The notes: generated by a model not told the origin, from the letters alone. Positions 1-9,001 are shown, counted from the stretch's first letter. The stretch: DNA of 10,446 bases from Verrucomicrobiota bacterium (GCA_947454295.1 CANGMO010000045.1:1-10446), one strand, 5' to 3'. Program-made: numbers and translations.

Positions 1-3000
1 CCCGTAGATCGTTTCGGGATCCACGGGATTCGCCGGATTGCGTTGATGCTGATCAATGCGGGTGCCGCCCACCGCGCCATTCAGAATGCAGATCGGAATG
101 CGATGCGCCCCAATCAAACGCTTCGCGAGATCCATGCCCCAATAACCGATTTGATACGCCTCGGTATCCTTGCCCCGGCGAACCGCATTGCCCCAGCGGA
201 CTCCCGGTTCGAGCGTTCCCGACATGGATCCAAACGTTCGGACCCACTCGCTGCTGCCTTCAAACGTGCCCTCGCCCCAGTCGGTGGCCACCGCATTGGA
301 TTGTCCCTGGAGGATGTAGGCGTCGCCGCAGATCAGGTTGGTGGCGGCGGCCAGTTGGACTTCCTGCCCTTGCTTGCTGGCCCACAATTCGGAGCGGTAA
401 TGAATCAGCCCGGGTTCAAGGGGCGCTGTGACCCGGTATCGGCCATCCCTTGCCACGCGGAGCCGTTCGGTGCGGAACAATTTGTTCTCTGCGTACACCT
501 GGAGTCGCACCGAGTCGGCTCCGTTGGTCAGCACGCCCTGATACACCAGCATTCCGGATCCCTTTCGATCGCGCGCGAAGAACTGGTTGTCCTCCGGAGC
601 TTGAGATTCCACTTCGCCGCTCGCGACCCACGGGTCGATGGTCGGCTCGCGAATCTCCAGGCTGGCGCGGGCCACCACCGGAATCCCGCCGTTCTCCGCC
701 CGGGCCACGAGGCGCAAGGCACCGCTGCCCTGCGCCCGCAGGAGGGTGAGTGCCGACGTGTTCGTCCCGCGGATCACCGCCGGGCCGTCGAGGGTCCAGC
801 TCCATCGGATGGTGCCCACCCCGTGCCGTTCCAGCTCTGCAAGATTGCGGATCCGCGGGCGGATGGTGATCGGCGTTCGACCGTCCCATCGCGCCGGGGC
901 CTCGAGCAGGAGGACCGGATCCGGAATCGATTTGGTCACCGCAATGGGGACCGCCAGCTCCCGCGCTCCCTGCGGAAACGTCGCGCCGACCCGCAGGGTG
1001 AAGGTGCTGGACGACGCAACGCGGGGCGCCTTGAAACGGAACTGGTATCGATCCGTCGACACCCTCTCGGACGAGCCGCCGTGAACCAGCGTCCAATGGA
1101 GCTTCTCAGCTCCGCCCGCCTTGAGCGTGAAGGTTGCTTCCTCGCCTTCGTTTAGCGCCACTGGGTTCGGGCTGATGGAGAAAGATTCGCCCGGCTGCAC
1201 CACCGGGCCCACCAGCGTCGAGTGCGGTTTCTGATTCTCGAATTCGAGGCGAACCCACGCCGAGGAGCGCGCGACACGGGAGAGCCGGACTTCGTCGAGA
1301 TCCCCAACGAATTCATACCGGTCGTGCCAGCCTCCGAGCCACAGTCTTGCCGGGCTTTGCATCGCCAGCGGACGCGACCGCCCGGACGGAACCGAGGATT
1401 CCTCCCCGTTGAGGAACAGTCGCGCCCCGCCGGGTTCATAGGAGTGCACCACGTGAGTCCATTCCCCGGGAGTCAGTCCCGGCCCGCTGCGCAGGTTGGC
1501 GTCGGAAAAATAGGCGTCGACGTTGATGTGCGGCGGACTCCGGAACTGCAGCACCACCTTTCCCTGAGCGTGTTCATTGCCCCAGCCCAGCAGCGTGGTG
1601 TTGGGCTTCCGGGCACGAAACCACAACTCCGTGCTGTGCGGCGCCGATCCCGTCGGCAAACCGGCGAGCGCCTTGCCGGCATCCAGTCCGACGTCGCCGG
1701 GGAATCCCCGTCCGCCGCCGATCACTCCGTTCGTGGCAAACGTACCGTGGTCGCTCAAAGGCAGGGCACCCGTGGCGTCCTCACCCGCCCGATTGAGATG
1801 CCAGACGCCGAGAAACCCATTGGCCGTGTTGAACACTGCCGCGCCCGAGGACGCGTTGGTGGCCGTGGCATGGCCCCAATACAGATTCAGCACCTGACGT
1901 TCATTCCCTCGAATCCAGGGTACCTTCACCCACACCGCCGCTTCGCCTTCCGATCGGTTCCAGGATTCAATCTCGTACGGCAGCGGGAGGCCTGCCGACG
2001 TGGCGAGCCGGAGATCCTCGCCATGCTCCCGGGCTCGGGAAAAATCGAAGTAATCCCGGTGGAGTCGCAGCAACACCGGAAAGTTCTCCACCCCGTCGGT
2101 GGCCGGCAGGAAGGCGCCATCGGTGGTGGTGTTCAGCACGACGGAGCCGGAGTGCTTCCAGTCCCGATACGGCGCGGGCTGGTCGAGATGGGCCAGGCGC
2201 AGGTTCTCCGCTTCCTGCTGATGCCAGAGCGCGGCGAGTGCCGTCACCCGCTCCGGGAATTGCTTCGCGAGATTCTTGGTTTCCGAGCGATCGGAAGCGA
2301 GGTCGTACAATTCCCACGGGCTGCCATCGCCGGCGGCCACCAGTTTCCACGGTCCCACTCGGATGGCTCGATTCCCCTCGTGCTGCCACCACAACTGCGG
2401 ATGAAGTGACTCCCGATCCTGGGTGAACAGAGGACGCAAGCTGACGCCCGGGGCTGACGGAACAGCACCGCCGGACCACTGCTGCGGACGCGTTCCGCCT
2501 GCCAATTCCAGCAGGGTGGGGACCAGGTCCACCACATGGCCCGCCGCATGCCGCAACTCACCGCGGGCGGAAATGCCGCCGGGCCAGGAGACAATGAGCG
2601 GCGTCGAAATGCCGCCCTCGTGAACCCAGGTCTTGTGTCGGCGGAAGGGCGTGTTCGCGAGCGTGGACCAACCCGGCCCGATGCTCAGAAAGGTGGCGCC
2701 CGTGCCGCACTCGGCGTCCCGGTCGTGTCCATCGCCGCGCACCATCATTTCCGCACTGGCGCCGTTGTCGGAGAGGAAGAGCACGATGGTGTTCTGCTCG
2801 GCGCCCATGGTGCGGATCTGTTCCAGCACGCGTCCGATTTCGCGATCCATGCGATCCACCATCGCCGCATGCACCGCCATCTTGTCGGCCTGGAATCGCC
2901 GTTGCGCGTCGTTCAAGTCCATCCAGGGAAGGGGACGGCTGACCTCATTGGGTCCCAGCTGCGCAATGGCCTCGGGAAAGGCATAGGGCGGTCCCACTTC

Positions 3001-3771
3001 GCGCTCCACCGGCGAGAGCACCGATCCGCCGATTCCCTGCGACTGCATCCGCGTCCAACGTTCCTGTCGCAACGCGTCCCAGCCCCCGAGATAGCGATCA
3101 CGATAGCGCGCCACATCCGCCGCAGGCGCCTGAACGGGGAAGTGCGGGGCGGTAAACGCGAGAAACTCGAAGAACGGTTCCGCAGCGTGCTTCTCGGCGT
3201 GCTCCTTCAGGCATTCGATGGCGTGCGACGCGATGGCCGTGGTGGCGTAGTAGGTTTCCCCCGGCTTGACCGGCGGCAGCGGCACGTCGTCCCGCGTGTG
3301 GAGCTGCGGCGCGAAATAGCGGTCGTGGTCGTTGAGGCTGTAGGAGTGATCGAACCCGTTCTGGAGCGGCTTCCCGTCCACATGCCATTTGCCCGAGTGA
3401 TACGAGCGATACCCCAGCGGGCGCAGCATTGCCGGGAGCAGCGGCGCCCACTCCGGACGCTTTCCTGAAGTGCCGCTGGGGAGTCCGGGCACGGTGTCAC
3501 GACGCACCTGCTGGGCGTAGTACCCGGTGAGAATGGCCGCCCGCGACGGCCAGCAACGGGCCGTGTTGTAAAACTGGGTGAATCGCACCCCCTTGGCGGC
3601 CAGAGCGTCCAAATTGGGCGTCTCCACCTCGCCGCCGTAACACTTCAAATCCGAAAATCCCAAATCATCCGCCACGATGAGCAAAATATTGGGCCGCGTC
3701 TCAGCACCCAACGCCTGACCGAGAAGCGAAACACACCCCAACATCCATCCGATAAATCGTGATCCCTTCAT
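1..3771 (-). CDS. Secreted multidomain sulfatase with C-terminal SASA-type esterase domain (3' end beyond window)
   Basis: I read this frame codon by codon from ATG 3771 to position 1: 1257 codons without a stop. Residues 1-23 look like a signal peptide ending ALGA. Residues 24 to about 520 form a type I sulfatase: metal ligands D35/D36, the formylglycine motif C73-W-P-S-R77, GKWH (K128, H130), H210, SDNG (D335, N336) and K380. The Cys form needs a formylglycine-generating enzyme, none of which is seen here. A usual sulfatase would end near residue 520, but the frame goes on through a DUF2341-like module (about 541-650), a LamG/concanavalin-like module (about 655-855), two Ig-like stretches (about 860-1040), and a SASA (sialate O-acetylesterase, DUF303) domain with nucleophile motif GQSNA (S1158) and a later NGAVGGT block. 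The esterase's His/Asp would lie outside the window. Inferred role: removing sulfate and acetyl groups from a polysaccharide. The start has a good Shine-Dalgarno. The sulfatase call is firm; the exact subfamily is not. Confidence 0.92.
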   Translation of the reverse strand, partial: MKGSRFIGWMLGCVSLLGQALGAETRPNILLIVADDLGFSDLKCYGGEVETPNLDALAAKGVRFTQFYNTARCWPSRAAILTGYYAQQVRRDTVPGLPSGTSGKRPEWAPLLPAMLRPLGYRSYHSGKWHVDGKPLQNGFDHSYSLNDHDRYFAPQLHTRDDVPLPPVKPGETYYATTAIASHAIECLKEHAEKHAAEPFFEFLAFTAPHFPVQAPAADVARYRDRYLGGWDALRQERWTRMQSQGIGGSVLSPVEREVGPPYAFPEAIAQLGPNEVSRPLPWMDLNDAQRRFQADKMAVHAAMVDRMDREIGRVLEQIRTMGAEQNTIVLFLSDNGASAEMMVRGDGHDRDAECGTGATFLSIGPGWSTLANTPFRRHKTWVHEGGISTPLIVSWPGGISARGELRHAAGHVVDLVPTLLELAGGTRPQQWSGGAVPSAPGVSLRPLFTQDRESLHPQLWWQHEGNRAIRVGPWKLVAAGDGSPWELYDLASDRSETKNLAKQFPERVTALAALWHQQEAENLRLAHLDQPAPYRDWKHSGSVVLNTTTDGAFLPATDGVENFPVLLRLHRDYFDFSRAREHGEDLRLATSAGLPLPYEIESWNRSEGEAAVWVKVPWIRGNERQVLNLYWGHATATNASSGAAVFNTANGFLGVWHLNRAGEDATGALPLSDHGTFATNGVIGGGRGFPGDVGLDAGKALAGLPTGSAPHSTELWFRARKPNTTLLGWGNEHAQGKVVLQFRSPPHINVDAYFSDANLRSGPGLTPGEWTHVVHSYEPGGARLFLNGEESSVPSGRSRPLAMQSPARLWLGGWHDRYEFVGDLDEVRLSRVARSSAWVRLEFENQKPHSTLVGPVVQPGESFSISPNPVALNEGEEATFTLKAGGAEKLHWTLVHGGSSERVSTDRYQFRFKAPRVASSSTFTLRVGATFPQGARELAVPIAVTKSIPDPVLLLEAPARWDGRTPITIRPRIRNLAELERHGVGTIRWSWTLDGPAVIRGTNTSALTLLRAQGSGALRLVARAENGGIPVVARASLEIREPTIDPWVASGEVESQAPEDNQFFARDRKGSGMLVYQGVLTNGADSVRLQVYAENKLFRTERLRVARDGRYRVTAPLEPGLIHYRSELWASKQGQEVQLAAATNLICGDAYILQGQSNAVATDWGEGTFEGSSEWVRTFGSMSGTLEPGVRWGNAVRRGKDTEAYQIGYWGMDLAKRLIGAHRIPICILNGAVGGTRIDQHQRNPANPVDPETIYG

Positions 3772-3777
3772 CCGGCT

Positions 3778-3782
3778 CTCCT
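3778..3782 (-). promoter_or_regulatory. Ribosome binding site of the sulfatase-esterase gene
   Basis: On the minus strand the sequence reads AGGAG, followed by 6 nt and then ATG at 3771. It is the strongest Shine-Dalgarno in the window and supports the chosen start; the 1257 codons counted from there begin with a plausible signal peptide. Confidence 0.75.
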
Positions 3783-3802
3783 ATCCCTCTCCCTTTTTTC
3801 CA

Positions 3803-3826
3803 AATCTTACTCTTAATCTTAATCCA
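3803..3826 (-). repeat. Hexanucleotide tandem repeat in the gene spacer
   Basis: Four 6-bp units stand in a row on the minus strand: TGGATT, AAGATT, AAGAGT, AAGATT. A purine-rich stretch (GGAAAAAAGGGAGAGGG) runs from them into the Shine-Dalgarno of the sulfatase gene. The repeat takes up a good part of the 66-bp spacer between the ThuA/propeller gene and the sulfatase gene. I see no hairpin that would end transcription, so the three minus-strand genes may be read as one unit. Confidence 0.7.
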
Positions 3827-3837
3827 CCATTCCCAAC

Positions 3838-6294
3838 TCACCGCTTTGGAATTCGATTCACCGTGTAATAGGCCACCTCATGCAACAGCCGCTGCCCCGT
3901 CGCATCCCTCAATCCCGCGAGATGGAGTTCGTGAATATGCCCCGTCACCAGATGATCGATCACCAGCCGGACGCTCCGACCGTCGGGCGCCACGGTGGCC
4001 GACGTGATGTGCTGTTCCGCCTGTTCGATCTCCGGTCCGCCGTACGCGCCGTAGTAGTGATGCGTGAAGGTTTCGAGGGAGTAGTTGGTCACGTCGCTGG
4101 CCCGGGTGGGGTTCACCGGTGACGTGAAGTGCAGCACGAATCCGTCGGGTTGGATCCGCATGGAATGAATCTCGAACGGCACCTTGCCGGTCCAGTCGAG
4201 CCGTTGCAGGGCGCGCGGGGCGAGTCCGCGGACCGGCCACCCGCGTTTGCTGCCGCCGACGAACAGTTGCCCGTGCGGCGTGAGCGTGCCGCCGATCAAT
4301 CCGGTCGCGAATCCCTGCCGGAAGGGATAGCAGGCGCCCTGATACACGCCGTCCACCTTCTCAAGTTCCGCGCGCATCACCAGGCTGAGCGTGTAGTCGG
4401 CCACGAAGAACTGCCCGGCGAACGGGCCAAACTTTCCCGCCGAGGCATCGAGCATCACTGCCGACGCGCTCTGTCCCATCTTCTTGTAGGGAAAGGACAC
4501 CGCGGGCAGCACGAGCTGCGGAATGCGGGCCTGCTCCAGATGCCGCCGCGCGGCCTCGTCGCCAATCGGATCCGGCGGGCGCGGCCCCATGTTGGTGGCC
4601 ATCGAATACCAGATGTTTCCGGCCGGATGCCCCATGAACCCGCCCGGTTTCAAGGGCTTCAAGGAACACGAACTGTTCCAGGGTCCCTGGCTCTCGGCGT
4701 AGAAGGCGTCACCCTCCGGATTGAAGGCGATCCCGCCCGGACTGCGCAGACCGCTGCACACCGCCTCCCACCGCCCGTCGGGGAAGTGACGCAGCGCCCA
4801 GCCGCGGAACGGACGTTCCGAGGTGTAGCTGTCGGTCAGACCGTGGACCGTCCAGATCGCCCCCTCGCGATCGAAGTCGGAGCTGAAAGTGTACTCGTGC
4901 TCGCCGCCCCATGACCACGCGTCGCTGACGGTCTCAAATCGGTCCGCCCGCCCGTCGCCGTTGGTGTCGAGGAGTCGGGTGATCTCTCCCTGTTGCGTCG
5001 CGTAGAGAACGCCCTGCCGCCAAGCAAGCCCGAACACTTCCGTCATGCCGGTGGCGAACAGATTCCAGCGCGGTGCCGGCGGGGTGCGTTCGTGGCCGGT
5101 GGCCAGATACACCTCGCCCCGCCGCGTCCCGACCGCCAGACGCCCGTCCGGCAACTCGCGGATGGAGCCCGCCTCCATGACGCCGTCCGTCGGCATGGGT
5201 ACGTCGACCAGGCGATAGAATTCCGCCTCGCGTGCATTGCCGGGCACATCGGCCAGGTCGTCGGTGCTGAGATTCTGCTGCAGGTCCATCGGCGTGAGAC
5301 CGCGCCGATACCCGCCAAAGTCGCTTTTGCGCGGCGCGTAGGTGCCCACCAGGTCCACGTCGTTTTTGGCGGGAATCTGCGCCTCCAAGCCGACGCACCA
5401 ATAGCAGGCATTCACGAACATCCGGCGAATGCCCTCCTCCTTGAAATCGTCGCCGTAACCGTAGGTCGTGGTGAACACCCGTGCCGTTTTGCCCGCGGTG
5501 CCGGTGAAGGTCTTCACCCAGGCCACCGGCACGGGCGGCTTGCCGGTATCCGGGGCGTCGTCGGGTTTGAGACCGGTCAGCGGTTGCCCCAGCACCAACG
5601 GCTGACTGTCACCGGCCAGCTTCGTGACCTGATACGCGTGCGACGGTCCCCAGATCCGGTCGATACCGCGGAGAATCGGATGATTCTTCATCTCCGGTAC
5701 GACGATCCCCAGCGTGCCCTCACTGCGATAGCCGCCGTAGTGATCCACCCATGTCTCGCCGAGCACCTGACGCCCAAAGCCGCCCTGAAATTCCGGATGC
5801 CGCCCGCGCCAGGCCCATTCCGAGTATTTCTCGGATTGAAACCGGTCGTAATCAAACGCGTGCGTCGCGGTGCGAACGCCGATGATGGGCCGCCCTGAAT
5901 TCACATACTCCACGAAGCGAGCCATCTGCTCCGGAGGGAGATGCCGGAAGCGCATGAACACCACCATCAGGTCCGCATCCTTGAGCAGTTCGAGTCCCGG
6001 AATATTATTGTCGATCTTGGGATCAATCTCGCCGTTTTTTGGATTGATGGAAAAGAGCACCGTGCACTGAAAACCATGACGCTCGGCCAGGATGCGTGCC
6101 ATCGCCGGCATCGATTCCTCGGAGCGGTATTCCTCATCGCCGGTGAGAAAGACGATGCGCCTCCCCTTGCCCGGGCCATCGACGCCCTTGTAGGTGAGCC
6201 ATTGCGGATCGGCGGCCTGGACCGCCAGTGCCAGCAGCCATCCCAGGAACACGCCGCCGCGGCCCATGAGTCCCCATCGAAGGCTAGTACGCAT
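3838..6294 (-). CDS. Secreted ThuA-domain / beta-propeller dehydrogenase-like protein
   Basis: The protein has 818 residues. A signal peptide covers about 1-28 (hydrophobic core at 15-25, cleavage near VQAA). Residues about 45-305 resemble ThuA (trehalose-utilisation, glutamine amidotransferase-like fold): RIVFLTG, the block R141-TATHAF147, and FVNACYWCVG at 293-302. Residues about 360-705 form a propeller like the PVC putative membrane-bound dehydrogenase and glucose/sorbosone dehydrogenase type, with repeated Gly-Asp-rich strands, GLRSPGGIAF at 515-524 and a DTNGDGRADRFE loop (443-454) fitting an EF-hand-like calcium site. Residues about 706-818 look like a C-terminal Ig-like domain. There is no CXXCH haem motif, whereas in many PVC relatives a cytochrome domain is on the same chain; here the haems are in the upstream gene, which overlaps by 11 bp. 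Inferred role: periplasmic oxidation of a sugar. The substrate is unknown, and the ThuA part may be non-catalytic. Confidence 0.88.
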   Translation of the reverse strand: MRTSLRWGLMGRGGVFLGWLLALAVQAADPQWLTYKGVDGPGKGRRIVFLTGDEEYRSEESMPAMARILAERHGFQCTVLFSINPKNGEIDPKIDNNIPGLELLKDADLMVVFMRFRHLPPEQMARFVEYVNSGRPIIGVRTATHAFDYDRFQSEKYSEWAWRGRHPEFQGGFGRQVLGETWVDHYGGYRSEGTLGIVVPEMKNHPILRGIDRIWGPSHAYQVTKLAGDSQPLVLGQPLTGLKPDDAPDTGKPPVPVAWVKTFTGTAGKTARVFTTTYGYGDDFKEEGIRRMFVNACYWCVGLEAQIPAKNDVDLVGTYAPRKSDFGGYRRGLTPMDLQQNLSTDDLADVPGNAREAEFYRLVDVPMPTDGVMEAGSIRELPDGRLAVGTRRGEVYLATGHERTPPAPRWNLFATGMTEVFGLAWRQGVLYATQQGEITRLLDTNGDGRADRFETVSDAWSWGGEHEYTFSSDFDREGAIWTVHGLTDSYTSERPFRGWALRHFPDGRWEAVCSGLRSPGGIAFNPEGDAFYAESQGPWNSSCSLKPLKPGGFMGHPAGNIWYSMATNMGPRPPDPIGDEAARRHLEQARIPQLVLPAVSFPYKKMGQSASAVMLDASAGKFGPFAGQFFVADYTLSLVMRAELEKVDGVYQGACYPFRQGFATGLIGGTLTPHGQLFVGGSKRGWPVRGLAPRALQRLDWTGKVPFEIHSMRIQPDGFVLHFTSPVNPTRASDVTNYSLETFTHHYYGAYGGPEIEQAEQHITSATVAPDGRSVRLVIDHLVTGHIHELHLAGLRDATGQRLLHEVAYYTVNRIPKR

Positions 6295-9001
6295 AGTCGA
6301 GCTCCAGGGTTCGCGTGGGGGACGTCTTCAAGAGGGGAACGATCAATTCCTGCGTCGCTCCGGTACCCCGTGCGACCAGCGAGGTGTGGGCGCCACCTCG
6401 AATCAGCAGACCGCTACGCTGACGCCAGCCGTTCGTTCCCTCGGCCAGAACCGGACCCACCGTCAGACGCAGGTGCAATCCCTCCGGCGGATCCCCGATC
6501 CAGGTCACCGTGCGATGCACGCTCTGGGTTTCGCCCGAGGTCGTGAGTTCGAAGCGGTCCTCCAGTTTTAGCTCCCCGAACGAGTACAGCAGCGTCGGAT
6601 AGCCTGCCGCATCGAGCTGGTAGCCGCGGAACCTCATGCCGAGAGATTTTCCCGGAAGGCGCGGCCACGGGGCCTCGGGCGAGGTCAGGGTGGCCAGAGC
6701 GGTGAGGTGTGGCTCCTGGATGATATTGGAACCCAGCGGCCGGATCTGCCCCATGCCCTGCACGTCCCAATGCGGACCCGCGTTGAGAAACCGTCCGCGC
6801 CACAGCAGCGCCAGCCGCAGTTCCTCGGCATCGAAGGCGAGATTCCATCCGCCGGGGAAGCCCATCGCCACCGCCCGAAATCCGGCCTCCCACAGCTTGC
6901 CTCGATACACCACCGGATCGCCCCCGACGATGACTTCCATGCTTTGGCGACTGAGTCCCTCCGGCGCCCGCGCGAGCGCGCCGTCGGCCAGATAGGTCCA
7001 GATGGCGGCGATCTGCCGGTCGGTGCTGCCGCCGAGCAGTGCCGGCAGCGGGCTCACCCCGTCCGGCCAGAACGCCGGCATGCGCGTGGCCGGATGAAAC
7101 CGCGCCGGATCGCGCAGGAACCGGGCGAACCAATCTGCATGCAGCCGCTCGTGCGTGGTCACCAGATCGATCACCTGCAGCGCGTGCGCCGGCTGACGAT
7201 TGAAGCGATGACACGCAATGCACGACACGCCATCCGTCCCCACCAGTTGACGTCCCGCGGCCTTCTGCACCTCGACAGGCTCGGGAGCCACCGGCGCCGC
7301 GGAGCTGGTTCGATCCAGCGCAACAAACCGGTCCGCCAGCGTCGCGGTCTCCGTGCGCCCGAACACTGGCATGCGGGTGTTGAAATAAGGCCGCACGCGC
7401 ACGCCTTCGGTCAGCACGCGCTTCAACCAGGCGGGTTGCAGCTTGTCGCCCACGCCATCCAGTGCCGGAGGAATCCGTCCCTCTTCGCCGAGATCCTCGC
7501 CATTGGAGGTGAAGAAGGCATCGCGATCCGCCGGAACGCCCCCGCGGCCCTCCCTCACGTGACAGGCCGTGCAGCGAAGCGCAGCCAGCGTCGTGTGCAA
7601 TTGATCCCTCGGCGTCGGGGCGGGAAGACGGGGCTGATTCAGAAACGCCACCGCCGCCCGCAGCTCCGCGCGCGTCGAATCCGTGAGATGAAACTGGGGA
7701 GCACTCGGCGGCGGAGTGGCGGCGAGGCAACCGTGGTCCCCCCGCAACGAAGCCCAGGCCACCGCTCCTGCTGATGTTGTGTTCGCGTCCGGCTCGTGGC
7801 ATCCGGCGCACTTCAATTGATCATATAGCGCGCGTCCGCGGGCGGCCTTGGCAGCATCGACCGTGAACGTCGGCACCGCGGGAATTGGCTCCGCGCTGAT
7901 GCTCAACGACGCCTCGGGAATCGGTCCCCGTGCCACACCCGGTCCCTGCCATTCCAGCGACAGATCGGGCGGCTTCGGACCGCGGTGCACATAATCGACG
8001 GTGATGCTGTGCCATCCGGCCGACAGCGTTCGGGCCGCCTTGTCGTCCACCGACTCCGTGTCCCAGCTCTCCATGCCGAGCATCCAGTCGTCATCAATCG
8101 ATAGCCGGCTGGCGCCGTTCGCCTTGAGGAAAAATCGAAATTCGCCCGCCTGCTCGATGCGGATCCACCCGCGGAACCGCTGCGGCCCGCCGCGCTCGCG
8201 CGGTGCCGGATCCAGTTGGAATCCGTGGACCGGCTCGGTGCGCGACCAGGTCGCCGTGTCGAAGTCGTCGAGACTCCGGATCCGTCCCTCGAACCGGATT
8301 CGCTCCAGGGTCGCTGGGACGCGCGTCTCGCGCAGCAGGTAGTGCGCGATATCGTTGGCCTCCCCGTCCGTTAGCCGCAGTGATGGCATCCGTCCCGCCG
8401 GCCGGATCCACGATGGGTTCAGGAGAAAGTGGCGCAGGCCTTCCTGGGTCCACTTCGAGTCCATGCGGGGCAGGGGCACCGAATTGGAAACCGTCGCCGC
8501 GCCCGACTGCGGCGCGTGACAGGCCACGCACCCGATCTGATGGAACAGTGTCTCCCCGCGCTTCACCGCCGCCTGGTCGATCCAGCGCGGCTGCGTGCGA
8601 TCCGTGGATTGCGAAACGAGGAAGTGCGTCAGGGAATCCGTCGCGGCCTCGCGTTCTGACTCCGGCAGAGACTGGAGGACATCCGGCATCCGCGAGCCGG
8701 ACATGGCCGACGGCGGCGACAGCAACTGCCGGCGAATCCAATCCGGCTGAAAGCTCCCCGCCCCCTCGCGAAGGTTTGGCGCCCTTCCATCGAGCACCCA
8801 CGCCGATTGAGCAGTGGAAAGCACGTGGCAGCGTGCGCATTGGAATTCCCCCACTGCGCGAAGTCCCCGGGCCTCCGGTGTCCCTTGGGCGTGGGAGGGT
8901 GTGATCGCAGCCAGGACCGCGGCGACCCCGAGCCCTAGCCATCCAGTTCGTGCACGCACCGCCTGCGCGACGCGCCAGAAACTCGGTGGGAGGATCGTCA
9001 T
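6284..9001 (-). CDS. Secreted pentahaem cytochrome c with PA14 domain
   Basis: From ATG 9001 the product has 905 residues and a clear signal peptide (hydrophobic stretch about 21-34, cleavage after SHAQ, residue 39). Five CXXCH haem sites are present: C55 (CARCH), C158 (CVACH), C398 (CAGCH), C477 (CTACH) and C594 (CIACH). RMP motifs supplying a likely axial Met lie at M105, M205, M544 and M641, matching haems 1, 2, 4 and 5; haem 3 has no Met before haem 4. A PA14-like beta-barrel (about 240-370, with SIDDDW and a WHSITVDY strand) sits between haems 2 and 3 and suggests carbohydrate binding. The last 210 or so residues are a beta-rich module of unknown function. The frame is open further upstream to a TTG at 9124, but that start lies in tandem repeats and would put about 41 residues before the signal peptide, so I chose 9001, although it has no Shine-Dalgarno. 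Likely role: electron acceptor for the coupled propeller protein. Confidence 0.9.
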   Translation of the reverse strand: MTILPPSFWRVAQAVRARTGWLGLGVAAVLAAITPSHAQGTPEARGLRAVGEFQCARCHVLSTAQSAWVLDGRAPNLREGAGSFQPDWIRRQLLSPPSAMSGSRMPDVLQSLPESEREAATDSLTHFLVSQSTDRTQPRWIDQAAVKRGETLFHQIGCVACHAPQSGAATVSNSVPLPRMDSKWTQEGLRHFLLNPSWIRPAGRMPSLRLTDGEANDIAHYLLRETRVPATLERIRFEGRIRSLDDFDTATWSRTEPVHGFQLDPAPRERGGPQRFRGWIRIEQAGEFRFFLKANGASRLSIDDDWMLGMESWDTESVDDKAARTLSAGWHSITVDYVHRGPKPPDLSLEWQGPGVARGPIPEASLSISAEPIPAVPTFTVDAAKAARGRALYDQLKCAGCHEPDANTTSAGAVAWASLRGDHGCLAATPPPSAPQFHLTDSTRAELRAAVAFLNQPRLPAPTPRDQLHTTLAALRCTACHVREGRGGVPADRDAFFTSNGEDLGEEGRIPPALDGVGDKLQPAWLKRVLTEGVRVRPYFNTRMPVFGRTETATLADRFVALDRTSSAAPVAPEPVEVQKAAGRQLVGTDGVSCIACHRFNRQPAHALQVIDLVTTHERLHADWFARFLRDPARFHPATRMPAFWPDGVSPLPALLGGSTDRQIAAIWTYLADGALARAPEGLSRQSMEVIVGGDPVVYRGKLWEAGFRAVAMGFPGGWNLAFDAEELRLALLWRGRFLNAGPHWDVQGMGQIRPLGSNIIQEPHLTALATLTSPEAPWPRLPGKSLGMRFRGYQLDAAGYPTLLYSFGELKLEDRFELTTSGETQSVHRTVTWIGDPPEGLHLRLTVGPVLAEGTNGWRQRSGLLIRGGAHTSLVARGTGATQELIVPLLKTSPTRTLELDYAY
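6302..6305 (-). promoter_or_regulatory. Ribosome binding site inside the upstream cytochrome gene
   Basis: On the minus strand GGAG lies 7 nt before ATG 6294, inside the last codons of the cytochrome gene. That gene stops at TAG 6286-6284, beyond the new start. The layout fits translational coupling of the two products and supports this start for the ThuA/propeller protein. Confidence 0.65.

Noticed and set aside
43..3468. Long plus-strand open frames (43-1155, 1222-2409, 2536-3468) opposite the sulfatase-esterase gene
   Set aside because: Their products are Arg/Pro/Gly-rich without domain motifs, and the minus strand carries one frame with sulfatase, DUF2341, LamG and esterase motifs over the whole span. 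They are high-GC shadows.
4129..7774. Plus-strand open frames at 4129-4914, 4993-5898, 5941-6546 and 6707-7774
   Set aside because: They lie opposite the ThuA/propeller and cytochrome genes and show no recognisable motif, signal peptide or own ribosome binding site.
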